Positions 16,345 through 25,827 are shown, counted from the stretch's first letter. The stretch is 64,000 bases of DNA from Anaerolineales bacterium UBA2181 (GCA_002328075.1 DCVT01000055.1:1-64000); one strand, 5' to 3'. The notes: generated by a model not told the origin, from the sequence alone. Made by a program: numbers and translations.

Positions 16345-17340
16345 ATGAAAGCGCTCCAGCTAGTCAGTCCCCGTTCGTTTGCGTTGCTGGTACTGCCCAC
16401 CCCCAGCTTTCGAACCGATGGAACCGATCGGATTCTTGTTCGGACTCGCTGGGCTTCCATGTGTGGCAGTGATGTTCCGATTTTCGCCGGCAGCAAGCGC
16501 TTCCGGTCCTACCCATTGGCCCCGGGAGCCCCCTCACACGAATGCACCGGCGAGGTGGTAGAGAGCACGTCGGACGCGTTCCGACCCGGCGATCATGTGC
16601 TGGCTATCCCGGAAGGCGATCAGGGTCTGGCCGAGTTCTTTGTCGCAGAAGCTGCCAAGGCGGTGCGGCTGCCGCCCGACGGCGACGCCGGCCCTTACTG
16701 CCTCATTCAGCCGCTTTCCACCGTCATGAATGCAGTGGACAGGCTGGGTGATGTCGCCGGCCGGTCAATTGCCGTCGTAGGGTTGGGTTTGATGGGCCTT
16801 TTCTTCTGCTGGCTGCTGCGCCAGCGCGGGGCAGCGCGCGTAACGGGCATCGACCCGCGCGACGACCGGTGCCGCACGGCCGAGAGGTGGGGAGCTACCC
16901 GGACGTTCCCGCTGCGCAGCATTGAGGTGGTCCACGCGGCGCGGCGCAACCCGGCCGAGTGGGAGCCGCCGGATATCTGCATCGAGGCCGTCGGTCATCA
17001 GATGGACACGCTCAACGACTGCCTGGAGCTAATGCGAAAGAGGGGGACCGTCGTCGCCTTTGGCGTGCCGGATCACCCGGTCTATGCCATCGAGTTTGAG
17101 ACCCTTTTCCGCAAGAACGCCCATCTGCTGGCGGTCGTCACGCCCGAGTGGAGCGAGTACCTGCCCAAAGCGCGCGATCTCTTTGTGCAGCACCGCCCAG
17201 AGTTGACGACGCTGGTGACACACTGGTTTCCGATCCGGCAAGCGGAAGAGGCCTTTTCACTGTACGAGCGCCGCGAGAACAGAGTCATCAAGGTGTTGCT
17301 GGATGCCTCAAGCTTTGGAGATGGATCATGGCAGAGCTGA
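16345..17340 (+). CDS. Medium-chain (zinc-type) alcohol dehydrogenase
   Basis: 331-aa MDR dehydrogenase. The catalytic-zinc Cys is in SMCGSDVPIF and the His in APSHECTGEV (normally GHE). The third ligand region reads LIQPLSTVMNAV, with Gln where Glu or Cys is usual. The four-Cys structural zinc lobe is absent. The Rossmann motif VVGLGLMGLFF follows near residue 150. Expected to oxidise a secondary alcohol or polyol with NAD(P). It overlaps the next gene by 13 bp. In an inositol-type pathway it would resemble the IolM-type cyclitol dehydrogenase; that is inference from neighbours. Confidence 0.85.
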   Translation: MKALQLVSPRSFALLVLPTPSFRTDGTDRILVRTRWASMCGSDVPIFAGSKRFRSYPLAPGAPSHECTGEVVESTSDAFRPGDHVLAIPEGDQGLAEFFVAEAAKAVRLPPDGDAGPYCLIQPLSTVMNAVDRLGDVAGRSIAVVGLGLMGLFFCWLLRQRGAARVTGIDPRDDRCRTAERWGATRTFPLRSIEVVHAARRNPAEWEPPDICIEAVGHQMDTLNDCLELMRKRGTVVAFGVPDHPVYAIEFETLFRKNAHLLAVVTPEWSEYLPKARDLFVQHRPELTTLVTHWFPIRQAEEAFSLYERRENRVIKVLLDASSFGDGSWQS

Positions 17341-18434
17341 ACCTGCGCGTGCCGGTTGTCACGCTGGTAGAGTTTATGTTGGATGCCCTCGCGGCCATGG
17401 GCATCCCGGCCGATGACGCTAAAATCATCGCCGACGTGTTGATCACCTCGGACCTGTGGGGCATCCGTTCCCATGGCGTGGCTCACCTCAAGATGTACCA
17501 CGAGCGCATCCAGGCCGGACTCCAACTCCCCGTCACGCGCATACAAGTTGTGAAGGAGACCGGCACGACGGCCGTGGTTGACGGCGGCAACGGCATGGGC
17601 ATGGTGGTGGGGAACCATGCGATGCAACTGGCGATCGGGAAAGCGCGGGAACACGGCTTGGCAGCAGTGGCCGTCCGCAACTCTAGCCACTATGGGGTGG
17701 CCGGTTACTATCCCATGATGGCGGTGAAAGAGGGCATGGTCGGGATGAGCATGACCAATGCCCATCCGTCCATTGCGCCGACATTTGGCGTCCAGCCGAT
17801 GCTGGGCACCAATCCCATTGCGGTGGGCGCTCCAACCGACGAGACGTTCCCCTTTCTATTTGACGCCGCCACCGCCATCGTCCCGCGCGGCAAGATTGAG
17901 GTTGCCGCCCGGGCCGGGCAGCCCGTACCGGATGGGTGGGTGATCGGCCGGGACGGGACCTCGCAAACCGATAGTCGCCACATCATCGGCCAAATGAACC
18001 AGGGCGCCGCCGCTCTGCTTCCGCTCGGAGGGCTGGGTGAGCAGTTGGGCGGTCACAAGGGATTTGGGCTGGCCACCACCGTTGAGATCTTTACGGCCGC
18101 GTTTCAGAACGGCGCCTACCTCTCTGGGCTGCATGACGTCGACAGTCAGGGCCGACCGCAATTCCTGCGCATCGGTCACTTTTTCCTGGCCATGGACGTG
18201 GCGCACTTTATCCCTCTGGCCGAATTCAGGCGGATCACCGGTCAGATGATGCGCGAGTTGCGGAGCGCAACCCTGGCGCCGGGCCAGGCGCGCATCTACA
18301 CGGCCGGAGAAAAAGAGCACGAAAACATGCAGCTGGTTCTGGCCCAGGGGGTGGAGATCCCCCCGGGCGTGCAAAAGGCGCTGGATGCGCTACGCCGCGA
18401 ACTGGCTCTCAGCGGGCACGATCTCGGCTTTTAG
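17328..18434 (+). CDS. Ldh2/malate-type NAD(P)-dependent oxidoreductase
   Basis: 368-aa member of the Ldh_2 family (malate, ureidoglycolate, sulfolactate and diketogulonate-type dehydrogenases). Family marks: WGIRSHGVAHLKMY, the catalytic His in NSSHYGVAGYY, GTNPIAVGAPT and the C-terminal LGGHKGFGLA. Likely reduces or oxidises a 2-hydroxy/2-keto acid. The start overlaps the end of the MDR gene, so the two are coupled. Its 3' end overlaps the convergent esterase gene by 45 bp. Confidence 0.9.
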   Translation: MAELNLRVPVVTLVEFMLDALAAMGIPADDAKIIADVLITSDLWGIRSHGVAHLKMYHERIQAGLQLPVTRIQVVKETGTTAVVDGGNGMGMVVGNHAMQLAIGKAREHGLAAVAVRNSSHYGVAGYYPMMAVKEGMVGMSMTNAHPSIAPTFGVQPMLGTNPIAVGAPTDETFPFLFDAATAIVPRGKIEVAARAGQPVPDGWVIGRDGTSQTDSRHIIGQMNQGAAALLPLGGLGEQLGGHKGFGLATTVEIFTAAFQNGAYLSGLHDVDSQGRPQFLRIGHFFLAMDVAHFIPLAEFRRITGQMMRELRSATLAPGQARIYTAGEKEHENMQLVLAQGVEIPPGVQKALDALRRELALSGHDLGF

Positions 18435-19340
18435 CTGTTTGTCGAGCCAGTCGAGCACGCGCTCGACGTTGTCCGGGGCGTCGAACCGGGGATCTGCGTG
18501 TTCGGCGCCCTCCAGCAGCTCCAGTATCACGCGCCCATCGCCAAGAACGCTGGTCAATCTGGCGGCAAAATGGATGGATTGCTGAACCGGCACGGTGCCG
18601 TCCTGGGTGCCGTGCTGGATCAGAAACGGGGGCGCATCCGGCGAAATATAGGTTTCCGGGTTGGCGGTTCGGACCTTGTCCGGTATCTCGGTAATTCGCC
18701 GGCCGAGGAGCAGGGACTCGGGCGAGTGTGCTCCGCTGTGGAGCTGATCCTCCGGGAGCGATAGGCCCCGCTCCGCCAGCTGCTCGTCCATCTTGAGAAA
18801 ATCGGTTGGGCCAAACCAGTCTACGACAGCTTGCACGTGGCTTGGCTGGTCCGGATTTCCCAGGTGGCGGTCTTCCAGGTCCGGGACTCCGGCCGAGGTG
18901 CCCAACATCGCTGCCAAGTAGGCGCCGGCCGAACCACCCCACGCCGCGATCCGGTATGGGTCGAACCCATACCGTGGCGCGTTGGCGCGAATCCAACGGA
19001 TGGCGGCCTTGGCATCGTGAACCAGGGCGGGGAAACGGGCTTCTCCGCTCAGGCGGTAGTTGATGGCGACCACCGCATATCTCCTCCGCAACCCTTCGAG
19101 CATGGGCAGGACCTGCAAATCGGCCTTGTCGCAGCCCATAAAGGCGCCTCCGTGGATGGACACGATGACCGGAAAAGGCCCTCCGCCCAGGTCCGGCAAG
19201 TAGATGTCGAGTTTCTGGGCAGGCGAAAGACCGGCGTAGGCTATGTCCAGGTGTTTTCGCCGGATGTGGGCAGTGTCGGCCGGAGGAGGCTGCTGCTGGA
19301 TCGCATAGTGTGTGCCGTGTGGCGGTTCCTGGTCGGCCAT
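18390..19340 (-). CDS. Alpha/beta-hydrolase esterase (HSL/BD-FAE-like), paralog 1
   Basis: 316 aa. Oxyanion motif SIHGGAF, nucleophile elbow WGGSAGAY, acid region IQHGTQDGTVP and catalytic His in EGAEHADP give a complete triad. No signal peptide is seen, so it is cytoplasmic. The preferred substrates of this family are short esters or acylated sugars. It directly follows a paralog (15 nt apart) and a sugar-type ABC transporter, suggesting deacylation of imported esterified carbohydrate. Confidence 0.88.
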   Translation of the reverse strand: MADQEPPHGTHYAIQQQPPPADTAHIRRKHLDIAYAGLSPAQKLDIYLPDLGGGPFPVIVSIHGGAFMGCDKADLQVLPMLEGLRRRYAVVAINYRLSGEARFPALVHDAKAAIRWIRANAPRYGFDPYRIAAWGGSAGAYLAAMLGTSAGVPDLEDRHLGNPDQPSHVQAVVDWFGPTDFLKMDEQLAERGLSLPEDQLHSGAHSPESLLLGRRITEIPDKVRTANPETYISPDAPPFLIQHGTQDGTVPVQQSIHFAARLTSVLGDGRVILELLEGAEHADPRFDAPDNVERVLDWLDKQLKAEIVPAESQFAA

Positions 19341-19354
19341 CTGCTCGGCGCCCC

Positions 19355-20275
19355 CTAACTGCTCTCGTCCCGTCGCATCAGGTGGCGGTCGATGAACCGA
19401 AAGACCCGGTCCACGTTTTCCGGCGCCTCGAACAGCGGGTCTCCATGGACGGCGTCCTCCAGGATATCGAACTCGAACCGGTCGTGGCCGACCTGTTCTG
19501 CCAGCGCCGCCGCAAATGCGATGGATTGCTGCACGGGCACCAGGGGGTCCATCCGCCCGTGCTGAATCAGAATCGGAGGCATGTCCCGGTGGATGTAGGT
19601 GATCGGGCTGGCGCGGCGCACCTGATCCGGTACCTCGGTGATTTTGGCTCCCAGGAAGCGTGATTCCGGCGAATCCGCCTGGCCGTGATCGCAGGGGCCC
19701 ACTCCGCTGGCGGCAAGTTGCTCGTCCATCCGGAGGAAATCCGTCGGCCCAAACCAGTCCACCGCTGCCTGCACTTGGCAGTGAAAGGATGCGTTGCCCA
19801 GGCTCGGGTCGTCCAGATCGGCGACCTCGGCCGTGAGGCCGACCATTGCCGCATAGTAACCGCCTGAAGATCCGCCACAGGCTGCCAACCGGTCTGGATT
19901 CAACCGGTATTCCTGACGGTGGGCCCTCAACCAGCGGATGGCTGCTTTGATGTCCTGCAACCCGGCCGGAAAGGTTGCCTCCCCGCTCAATCGGTAGTTG
20001 ACACTCACCACTGCATACCCGCGCCCCAGGCCGTCAAGAAACGGATTGACCATGGCATCGCGCTTGTCACCGATGGCAAAAGCGCCTCCGTGAATATGCA
20101 AAACGACCGGGAACGGACCATCCCCTTCCTCGGGCAGGTAGATGTCCAGCTGTTGCGCGGGAGATCGGCCGGCGTAGGGCAGGTCCAGCCATTTGCGGCC
20201 GATATGTGAGATATCTGCTTTGGGAATTTGGATGGCCGCCTCATCTACCCGACCGAATCTCCTGGGTGGCATCAT
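19355..20275 (-). CDS. Alpha/beta-hydrolase esterase (HSL/BD-FAE-like), paralog 2
   Basis: 306 aa from the ATG at 20275, chosen for the GGGAGAG site before it and because a longer frame would overlap the permease gene. Motifs: HIHGGAFAIG, CGGSSGGYYAAM, LIQHGRMDPLVP and DAVHGDP. It is about half identical to the neighbouring esterase, so the pair arose by tandem duplication. Cytoplasmic; probable role as for its paralog. Confidence 0.88.
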   Translation of the reverse strand: MMPPRRFGRVDEAAIQIPKADISHIGRKWLDLPYAGRSPAQQLDIYLPEEGDGPFPVVLHIHGGAFAIGDKRDAMVNPFLDGLGRGYAVVSVNYRLSGEATFPAGLQDIKAAIRWLRAHRQEYRLNPDRLAACGGSSGGYYAAMVGLTAEVADLDDPSLGNASFHCQVQAAVDWFGPTDFLRMDEQLAASGVGPCDHGQADSPESRFLGAKITEVPDQVRRASPITYIHRDMPPILIQHGRMDPLVPVQQSIAFAAALAEQVGHDRFEFDILEDAVHGDPLFEAPENVDRVFRFIDRHLMRRDESS

Positions 20276-20336
20276 ATTGCTCTCCCGTCTCTTGGAGTCA
20301 TGCACTGGAACCTCCGTGGGCCTGCGCTCCCCACCG

Positions 20337-21299
20337 TTAGCTCTTGGCCAACCTGGAGCGTCGGGCGTTCTTTTGGTATTCATCGAAAGCTACCGCACCC
20401 AGCAGAATTGCCCCCCGCACGATGTATTGTGGATAGATTCCCCATCCGGCCAGCTGCATGCCGTTCCCCACGACCGCCAGGACAAAGACCCCGGCCACCA
20501 GGGCCGGCACGTTGCCTTCCCCGCCCATGAAGCTGATACCACCGACAATGGCGGCCGTCAGGGCGATGAACTCGGTCCCTGGACCGAAAGACGAATGGGT
20601 GGTGTTGGACTTGGAGATCATGACCATGGTGCCAATGGCAACCACAAAGCCACAGATGGCATACAACGCGACCCGCAAACGGCGGGTGTTGATGCCGGCC
20701 AGCCTGGATGCCTCCTCATTGCCACCCAGGGCCATGACTCGAAGACCAAAGATGGTTTGATAGTAGACAAAGCTGGCCAGGACGACAATCAGCAGGGTCA
20801 AGAAAACATCGAAAGGTAGACCGAGGACCTTGCTCTTGGTGATAAAGAGGAACGCTTCGGGATAGTTGCGGTATGTCTTGGCCTGCGAGATCATGTACGA
20901 AATCCCCTGAAAGATCACGCTGGTGGCCAGCGTGGCGATCAGCGGAAAGATCCTGATCCGGGTCACGATGATGCCGTTGATCAGGCCCAGCAGTGTTCCC
21001 AATACCAACCCGGCAATGATGGCCAGCCACACCGGCTGTTCGTAGATCACCATGAGCATGGCCGTGACTACACTCACCAGCGACATCTGGTAACCAACGG
21101 AGAGGTCAATCCCTCCTCCGATCATCACAAACGAGAGGCCCACTGCCACAATCACAAAGTAGGTGTTCTGCGATATGATGTTGGTGATGTTGCGTGTCGT
21201 CAGAAAGTAGGGGCTGGTAAGTGAAAAGAGGCCTACCAGCGCCAGGAGCACAAAGATGACCGTGTATTTTCGAAGGCCACTTGGGTCAAATCTCAACAT
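20337..21299 (-). CDS. Sugar-type ABC transporter permease (RbsC-like)
   Basis: 320 aa with about 8-10 membrane segments. Family signatures GGGIDLSVGYQMSL and ALGGNEEASRLAGINTRR are those of RbsC/FrcC/YjfF permeases. It lies 5 nt after the ATPase gene and likely forms a homodimeric channel. Substrate unknown: ribose, fructose, inositol and autoinducer-type transporters all share the signature. Confidence 0.92.
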   Translation of the reverse strand: MLRFDPSGLRKYTVIFVLLALVGLFSLTSPYFLTTRNITNIISQNTYFVIVAVGLSFVMIGGGIDLSVGYQMSLVSVVTAMLMVIYEQPVWLAIIAGLVLGTLLGLINGIIVTRIRIFPLIATLATSVIFQGISYMISQAKTYRNYPEAFLFITKSKVLGLPFDVFLTLLIVVLASFVYYQTIFGLRVMALGGNEEASRLAGINTRRLRVALYAICGFVVAIGTMVMISKSNTTHSSFGPGTEFIALTAAIVGGISFMGGEGNVPALVAGVFVLAVVGNGMQLAGWGIYPQYIVRGAILLGAVAFDEYQKNARRSRLAKS

Positions 21300-21304
21300 G
21301 GGCT

Positions 21305-22093
21305 TTATCCAAAGGACTGGAATTCCACGGACGGCGCATTAATGCCGTTGGGATCCTTGCCCCGGACGATCATGGTCACCACATCGTCCAACGTGACCTG
21401 GCTGACGTCCAGGACCGCCTGCCTTTGCCCGCCTTTCAGGACGAACACGCGGTCTGCAATGGCCAGGATATCCGGGATGCGTTGGGTGATGAGCAGGATG
21501 GACAGCCCTCTTTCCTTCAGGTTGCGAATCAGGCTGAGCAGTTTGCCCGCCTCGGTGACACCCAGGGCCGCCGTGGGTTCATCCATGATCAGGATCTTGG
21601 ACTGGAACGCGATGGCCCGAGCGCAGGCAACCATCTGGCGCTGACCTCCGGACATCCGGGCGACATTGAGCCTGGGCGATTTGATGTCGACGCGCAGCTC
21701 TTGGATCAACTCCTCCGCCTTTTTGTACATGCTCTTCTTGTCCAGCATCAAGCCCAAGGGACCACGGGAGTATTCGCGGCCGACAAAGATGTTTCGGGCC
21801 ACGTCCAGGTTGTTGAACAGCGCCAGGTCCTGGTAGATCATGCCGATGCCCAGGTTGTACGCGTCCTGCGGGTTGTGTAGGTGAACCTTGCGCCCCTCGA
21901 CATAGATCTCGCCCTCATCCGCCAGATACGCACCGGACAGAATCTTCATGAGCGTTGACTTGCCGGCGCCATTGTCTCCCACAATCCCCATGATCTCACC
22001 CGGGCGCAGTTCCAGGTCCACCCCTTTGAGGGCGTGAATACCGCCGAAACGCTTGCCGATGCCCCTCATCTCGACGACGTAATCCGATTTCAT
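21305..22093 (-). CDS. Sugar-type ABC transporter ATPase with a single nucleotide-binding domain
   Basis: 262 aa. Walker A GDNGAGKSTL, signature ARMSGGQRQMVACARAI and Walker B ILIMDEPTAALGV are canonical. Most RbsA-type ATPases are about 500 aa double-domain proteins. This one is the single-domain, FrcA-like form and would act as a homodimer. The gene follows the binding-protein gene after a 221-nt gap holding a large hairpin. Confidence 0.92.
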   Translation of the reverse strand: MKSDYVVEMRGIGKRFGGIHALKGVDLELRPGEIMGIVGDNGAGKSTLMKILSGAYLADEGEIYVEGRKVHLHNPQDAYNLGIGMIYQDLALFNNLDVARNIFVGREYSRGPLGLMLDKKSMYKKAEELIQELRVDIKSPRLNVARMSGGQRQMVACARAIAFQSKILIMDEPTAALGVTEAGKLLSLIRNLKERGLSILLITQRIPDILAIADRVFVLKGGQRQAVLDVSQVTLDDVVTMIVRGKDPNGINAPSVEFQSFG

Positions 22094-22203
22094 GCTAGAA
22101 ACCCACTTGTGTGTCCCAACGTCCGAGGACTCGCAGCCGGTTCGTCAAGGATACCATCCCACGTCCGATTTGCTAACCAAGCCATCGCTGCAGTCAAAAC
22201 GCC

Positions 22204-22243
22204 AGGGCTGGGTAGAACCGTTTCGGTTCAAGAACCCAGCCCT
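22204..22243 (-). terminator. Intercistronic hairpin after the sugar-binding-protein gene
   Basis: Ten-bp stem AGGGCTGGGT/ACCCAGCCCT (22204-22213 with 22234-22243) enclosing a second stem GAACCG/CGGTTC. No U-run follows. Its place after a binding-protein gene fits a transcript-stabilising or partial attenuation element that raises binding protein over transporter. Confidence 0.6.
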
Positions 22244-22314
22244 GACGCCCTGCTGCCAGAGGTCTGGCGTCCAACAAACCGCCGATCACTCTGGCCCGAT
22301 TGATCCGGCCGACT

Positions 22315-23532
22315 TTAGGGTGTGCCGCTAATGACGCCGGAATTGGCGACCGGCACCACACTGAGTTGGCCATCCACCGCCGTCGCCAGCGCGAGAGGAT
22401 CCCACGTGATCTCGGGATAATCCTCACCCGCCAGCATCTTGGCGGCGATGCCGACCGTGGTCCCGGGTAGATCCCCACCACCAAAGGCAACCGCGCCGCG
22501 AAAGACGCCCTTGCCCTGGGAGGACTCGATGATTGCATCCGCCTCCGGGCCGAACATACCGACGCCAAAGACCGCGACCTCGTCCAGGTTCTTGATCACG
22601 CTGGTGGCGCCTTTGTCGTACTCATCCATGATTGCCTTGGAGGCGCCGGCTCCGCCGTCCGATGCGTAGGCAATCACGAGTCGCACCCCGGGGTTGGTCG
22701 TCAGCACGTTCTGCATCGCCGTCTGTCCCGCCTGGAACATCTCGGCCGACGGAGTCTGCACTATCTTGACCGCCGGGCAGTAGACCGGGTTCGGGACCTT
22801 GTCGTTGTCCGATTTGCCGGCCAGCAGATTGCCCTTGTCGTCCGAGATCGGCGTTCCTTGCGCATCAATGAGTTCGCCCGAGGCAATCTTCAAGTAGGGC
22901 TCGCTGATCATCAAGAGCCCGTTGGAGCGTTCGATGGCCTCCGGATTCAGCGACGAGAGGAACACGGCCGTCTCAATCGAATCGGGGGCGGCGTCTGGAT
23001 AGGTCTTTTCCACCCACTGCTTGGCCAGGAGGGCCGCATATTCGCCGGCCAGGAACTGATCAATCTTCATGACGGCGTCACGCCCGGACGCGCCGGGTTC
23101 GCCTCCGGCCACCATGATCATGACACCGGCAGCGCGGGCCGCTTCCAGCTTGGGCAGCAGGCTGCTGGCTTCTACCGACATCACGAACATGAACTTGGCC
23201 TTCATGGCAGTATAGTTCTCTACCTGGGTTGCCTGCGTGTTGGGATTGCCATCGGCGCTGGCCACCTGGACGTTGTACTCGTCGGCAAACGTCTGTTCAA
23301 AGGCGCCGCTCAACGCCAGCATTAGTGGATTGTCCAGGGCGGGCAGCGCCACGGCGATGATCTCCTTCTCAGCCGGGGCTGGCGGCACCGCGGTTGGCGG
23401 CACTGCGGTTGGCGGCACCGCGGTGGGTGGCACCGCCGTCGGTGGCACGGCGGTTGCCGTGGCGCCGCAAGCTGCCAGCGCCAGCATCAGGGAAAACGCG
23501 GCGATTGCCGCAACGTTCATGTGTCTTTTCAT
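22315..23532 (-). CDS. Sugar-type ABC substrate-binding lipoprotein
   Basis: 405-aa exported lipoprotein (Peripla_BP_4 type). Signal MKRHMNVAAIAAFSLMLALAAC ends in a lipobox LAAC. A linker of five tandem AVPPT units (15-bp DNA repeats, about 23395-23460) follows, then the binding domain from EIIAVALPALDNPLMLALSG. It is the first gene of the operon with the ATPase, the permease and two esterases. The length suggests a ligand larger than ribose or an extended domain. Confidence 0.9.
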   Translation of the reverse strand: MKRHMNVAAIAAFSLMLALAACGATATAVPPTAVPPTAVPPTAVPPTAVPPAPAEKEIIAVALPALDNPLMLALSGAFEQTFADEYNVQVASADGNPNTQATQVENYTAMKAKFMFVMSVEASSLLPKLEAARAAGVMIMVAGGEPGASGRDAVMKIDQFLAGEYAALLAKQWVEKTYPDAAPDSIETAVFLSSLNPEAIERSNGLLMISEPYLKIASGELIDAQGTPISDDKGNLLAGKSDNDKVPNPVYCPAVKIVQTPSAEMFQAGQTAMQNVLTTNPGVRLVIAYASDGGAGASKAIMDEYDKGATSVIKNLDEVAVFGVGMFGPEADAIIESSQGKGVFRGAVAFGGGDLPGTTVGIAAKMLAGEDYPEITWDPLALATAVDGQLSVVPVANSGVISGTP

Positions 23533-23673
23533 CTTCCTTCTCCTTACCTTACAACCTGTCGGTCGATTATCCTAGCAAAGAAACCACACTGTCCTGACGA
23601 TTACCTGCATCCAAACCAGACCCTTGTTCCTCCTGTCCCATTCTCCTCCTTTCCCGTTACCAGGCCCTGCGGG

Positions 23674-24438
23674 CTAGCCCATGTACATTCCCTGCGGATC
23701 GATGACTTCCCGGATCAGGCGAACCTGCTCGCGGGTGGGTGGCTGGGTGTAGGGCACGTGCTGCAGAACGGCCGGGGCGAAACCCATGGTACCCAGCACG
23801 TCGTCCAGCGTGTTTCCGGGGTGGATGGACAGCACGGTCATCTGCCTGGTCTCTGGATGGAATCCAAAGATCGCCTTGTCGGTGATCACCCGGCTGGGAC
23901 CCCCGTGCAACCCGGCTCGCTCCCGGCTGTCGCCGCCGGCGAGGTAACCGGGACTGGTGACGAACGAAATGGCCGGTTTGAGCTTGCGCGCCTCGTGGCG
24001 CATGATGATGATGGTCCGCCGGGCGCAGGATGCGATGTCGTTGGCGCCACCACTGCCGACCATGTGGCGAAACGTGGCGCGCGGGTCCCCCAGGAGCGTG
24101 GTATTGAGGTTGCCGTAAGGATCGGTTTCCAGGCCGCCCAGGAATCCCACATCCACCAAACCCTTGTGCAGAATCGCTCCCAGGATGTCGACAAAGCTGC
24201 TCAACACCGTGGCCCGGTGCCAGACCCTCGGATCCGCCAGACCCACGCCGCAGTCGACCGGTTCTGGATCAATGACGCCCAACTCGAAAAGGATGGTCAT
24301 GTTGGGCGCGTGGGTCTGCTTGGCCAGGAAAGACGCGACAACCGGCAGGCCCAATCCGACTGCCACGACCTCGCGATCCTGCAACTCGCGGGCGCCGGCA
24401 ACCGCCATGAGCTCAGAAGGGGTGTAGTCCAGTTCCAT
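23674..24438 (-). CDS. CoA-transferase beta subunit (GctB/IpdB-like)
   Basis: 254 aa, class I CoA-transferase fold. FELGVID near residue 70 holds a Glu at the position of the catalytic Glu of glutaconate/3-oxoacid CoA-transferases. GSGGANDIASCARR is the Gly-rich oxyanion segment. It pairs with the alpha subunit encoded 15 nt upstream. Could be a true CoA-transferase or an IpdAB-like ring hydrolase; the Glu favours transferase. Confidence 0.85.
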   Translation of the reverse strand: MELDYTPSELMAVAGARELQDREVVAVGLGLPVVASFLAKQTHAPNMTILFELGVIDPEPVDCGVGLADPRVWHRATVLSSFVDILGAILHKGLVDVGFLGGLETDPYGNLNTTLLGDPRATFRHMVGSGGANDIASCARRTIIIMRHEARKLKPAISFVTSPGYLAGGDSRERAGLHGGPSRVITDKAIFGFHPETRQMTVLSIHPGNTLDDVLGTMGFAPAVLQHVPYTQPPTREQVRLIREVIDPQGMYMG

Positions 24439-24453
24439 TGCTGATCTCGCTCC

Positions 24454-25353
24454 TCAGTATCCCAGGGTTGGGTCCGCCCGAAGGGGGTCTAGCCGGTCAA
24501 TCCCACCGACGCGCTTGAGGTACTCCTGGTGATCCTTGACGCCATAAACCAGGTGATCGAGATAGGCCCGAAAGGTGTCGGGTGTGCGAGCCGCCTGGAC
24601 ATAGTTCTCGATCTGCCGGGCGTCATAGTCGTACGCTCGATAGACCGATGTCGGGTGGGCGGCAAAGGGCAGCTCTACCACGTGCGAAACCAGGAGGCCG
24701 GGAATGACCGTTTGCTCCGGGTTCTGGCGGATGGCGTCGTTTGATATGATTTCCTCGGCGATGACGATGGTGCGCTTGCTCGCCCGGACTTGTTCGGGAT
24801 TGTCCCACCGTGGTCCGAGGATGCGGGCATTGCCCTCCTGGTCGGCGCACTGAACCTGGACCACGGCCACGTCGGGAAGGAGCGGTTTGAGCGTCAGCCA
24901 GCTTTCGCCGGAAAACGGATCGGTGATCGTGGCCACGTCGGAGCCTGTCTGCTCCTCGATCCGCTTGATCAGGTCCGAACCGCGCAGCGAGCGGATGGGG
25001 ATGAAGGGCAGGCCCAGTGAGCCGGCCAGGTAGCGAAAGGTGACGGACAGGCTGCTGTATTCCTCCGCCTGCAGCCCGCCGGATTCGATGCCCCGGTTCA
25101 CGCATGTGAGCCGACCAAAACGGTCCAGCGAGCCGCCGCCATAGATGACGCGATCGACCGCGCCTGCCCCCACCAACAGGTCCATGTCCATTGCCCCCAC
25201 GCACTGTGAGATGGTCAGCCCCCGGATGCCCTGACGGATGACCTCGCGCGCGAACGCCATGGTGCAGCGCGAGATGGCAAACCCCGAAAGAGCCAGGTGC
25301 GCTCCGGAGGGAATAGAGCCAACCGCTTCCGCCAGCGTCGTCAGCTTGGTCAT
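24454..25353 (-). CDS. CoA-transferase alpha subunit (GctA/IpdA-like)
   Basis: 299 aa. The CoA-binding glycine stretch appears as SIPSGAHLALSGF at the N-terminus; VIYGGGSLDRFG, LPFIPIRSLRGSD and the QCADQEGNARI loop follow the GctA/IpdA pattern. Forms a heterotetramer or dimer with the beta subunit downstream. It belongs to the operon divergent from IclR copy 2, and probably activates or hydrolyses a dicarboxylic or ring-cleavage acid. Confidence 0.87.
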   Translation of the reverse strand: MTKLTTLAEAVGSIPSGAHLALSGFAISRCTMAFAREVIRQGIRGLTISQCVGAMDMDLLVGAGAVDRVIYGGGSLDRFGRLTCVNRGIESGGLQAEEYSSLSVTFRYLAGSLGLPFIPIRSLRGSDLIKRIEEQTGSDVATITDPFSGESWLTLKPLLPDVAVVQVQCADQEGNARILGPRWDNPEQVRASKRTIVIAEEIISNDAIRQNPEQTVIPGLLVSHVVELPFAAHPTSVYRAYDYDARQIENYVQAARTPDTFRAYLDHLVYGVKDHQEYLKRVGGIDRLDPLRADPTLGY

Positions 25354-25362
25354 GCTTGCCTC

Positions 25363-25827
25363 TTAACGGAGCGTGGGTCGCTGATCGAACAGCACCAGCA
25401 GCAGGTGGCAGGCGCCTTCCACCAGCTTGATCTCGGCCAGCTCGACCGGCCGATCCAGCTTTTCTTCGATGGCCAGCACCATCAAGTTAGCCGGCACGCA
25501 GGTGAATGGTTCGATGCCATGCGCTACCATCTTTTCCTCGATCGGCCGGTGTACGCAGCCTTCCAGCTGTACCCGCAGGAGCCGATCCTCCCGGTTGTGG
25601 GCCACCTGGTCCGCAATCCCCTCACGTTTGAGCTTGTCTTCAATCACCTGGAGAATTGAGTCCACATCCGTGGACTGGATCAGCGGAAGGCACTTTTCCT
25701 GCAGGAACTGGCGCCCAACCGTTGTCGTTCGAAAGCGCGCTCCCCGGCCGCGCTCGTCCCAGAAGGCCTTTTCTAGCTCGTACAGAAGACCGTTGGCGTA
25801 ATCCAGAGGAATGGTTTTGTCGCTCAT
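25363..25827 (-). CDS. Conserved-looking small protein, function unknown
   Basis: 154 aa starting MSDKTIPLDYANGLLY. The ATG shares a 4-bp ATGA overlap with the stop of the nitroreductase gene, fixing the start. The C-terminal half, with Cys residues in LEGCVHRP, FTCVPAN and VEGACHLLL, faintly recalls V4R-type small-molecule-binding domains. I cannot assign a family with certainty. It lies between nitroreductase and CoA-transferase genes and is tightly coupled to both. Confidence 0.65.
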   Translation of the reverse strand: MSDKTIPLDYANGLLYELEKAFWDERGRGARFRTTTVGRQFLQEKCLPLIQSTDVDSILQVIEDKLKREGIADQVAHNREDRLLRVQLEGCVHRPIEEKMVAHGIEPFTCVPANLMVLAIEEKLDRPVELAEIKLVEGACHLLLVLFDQRPTLR

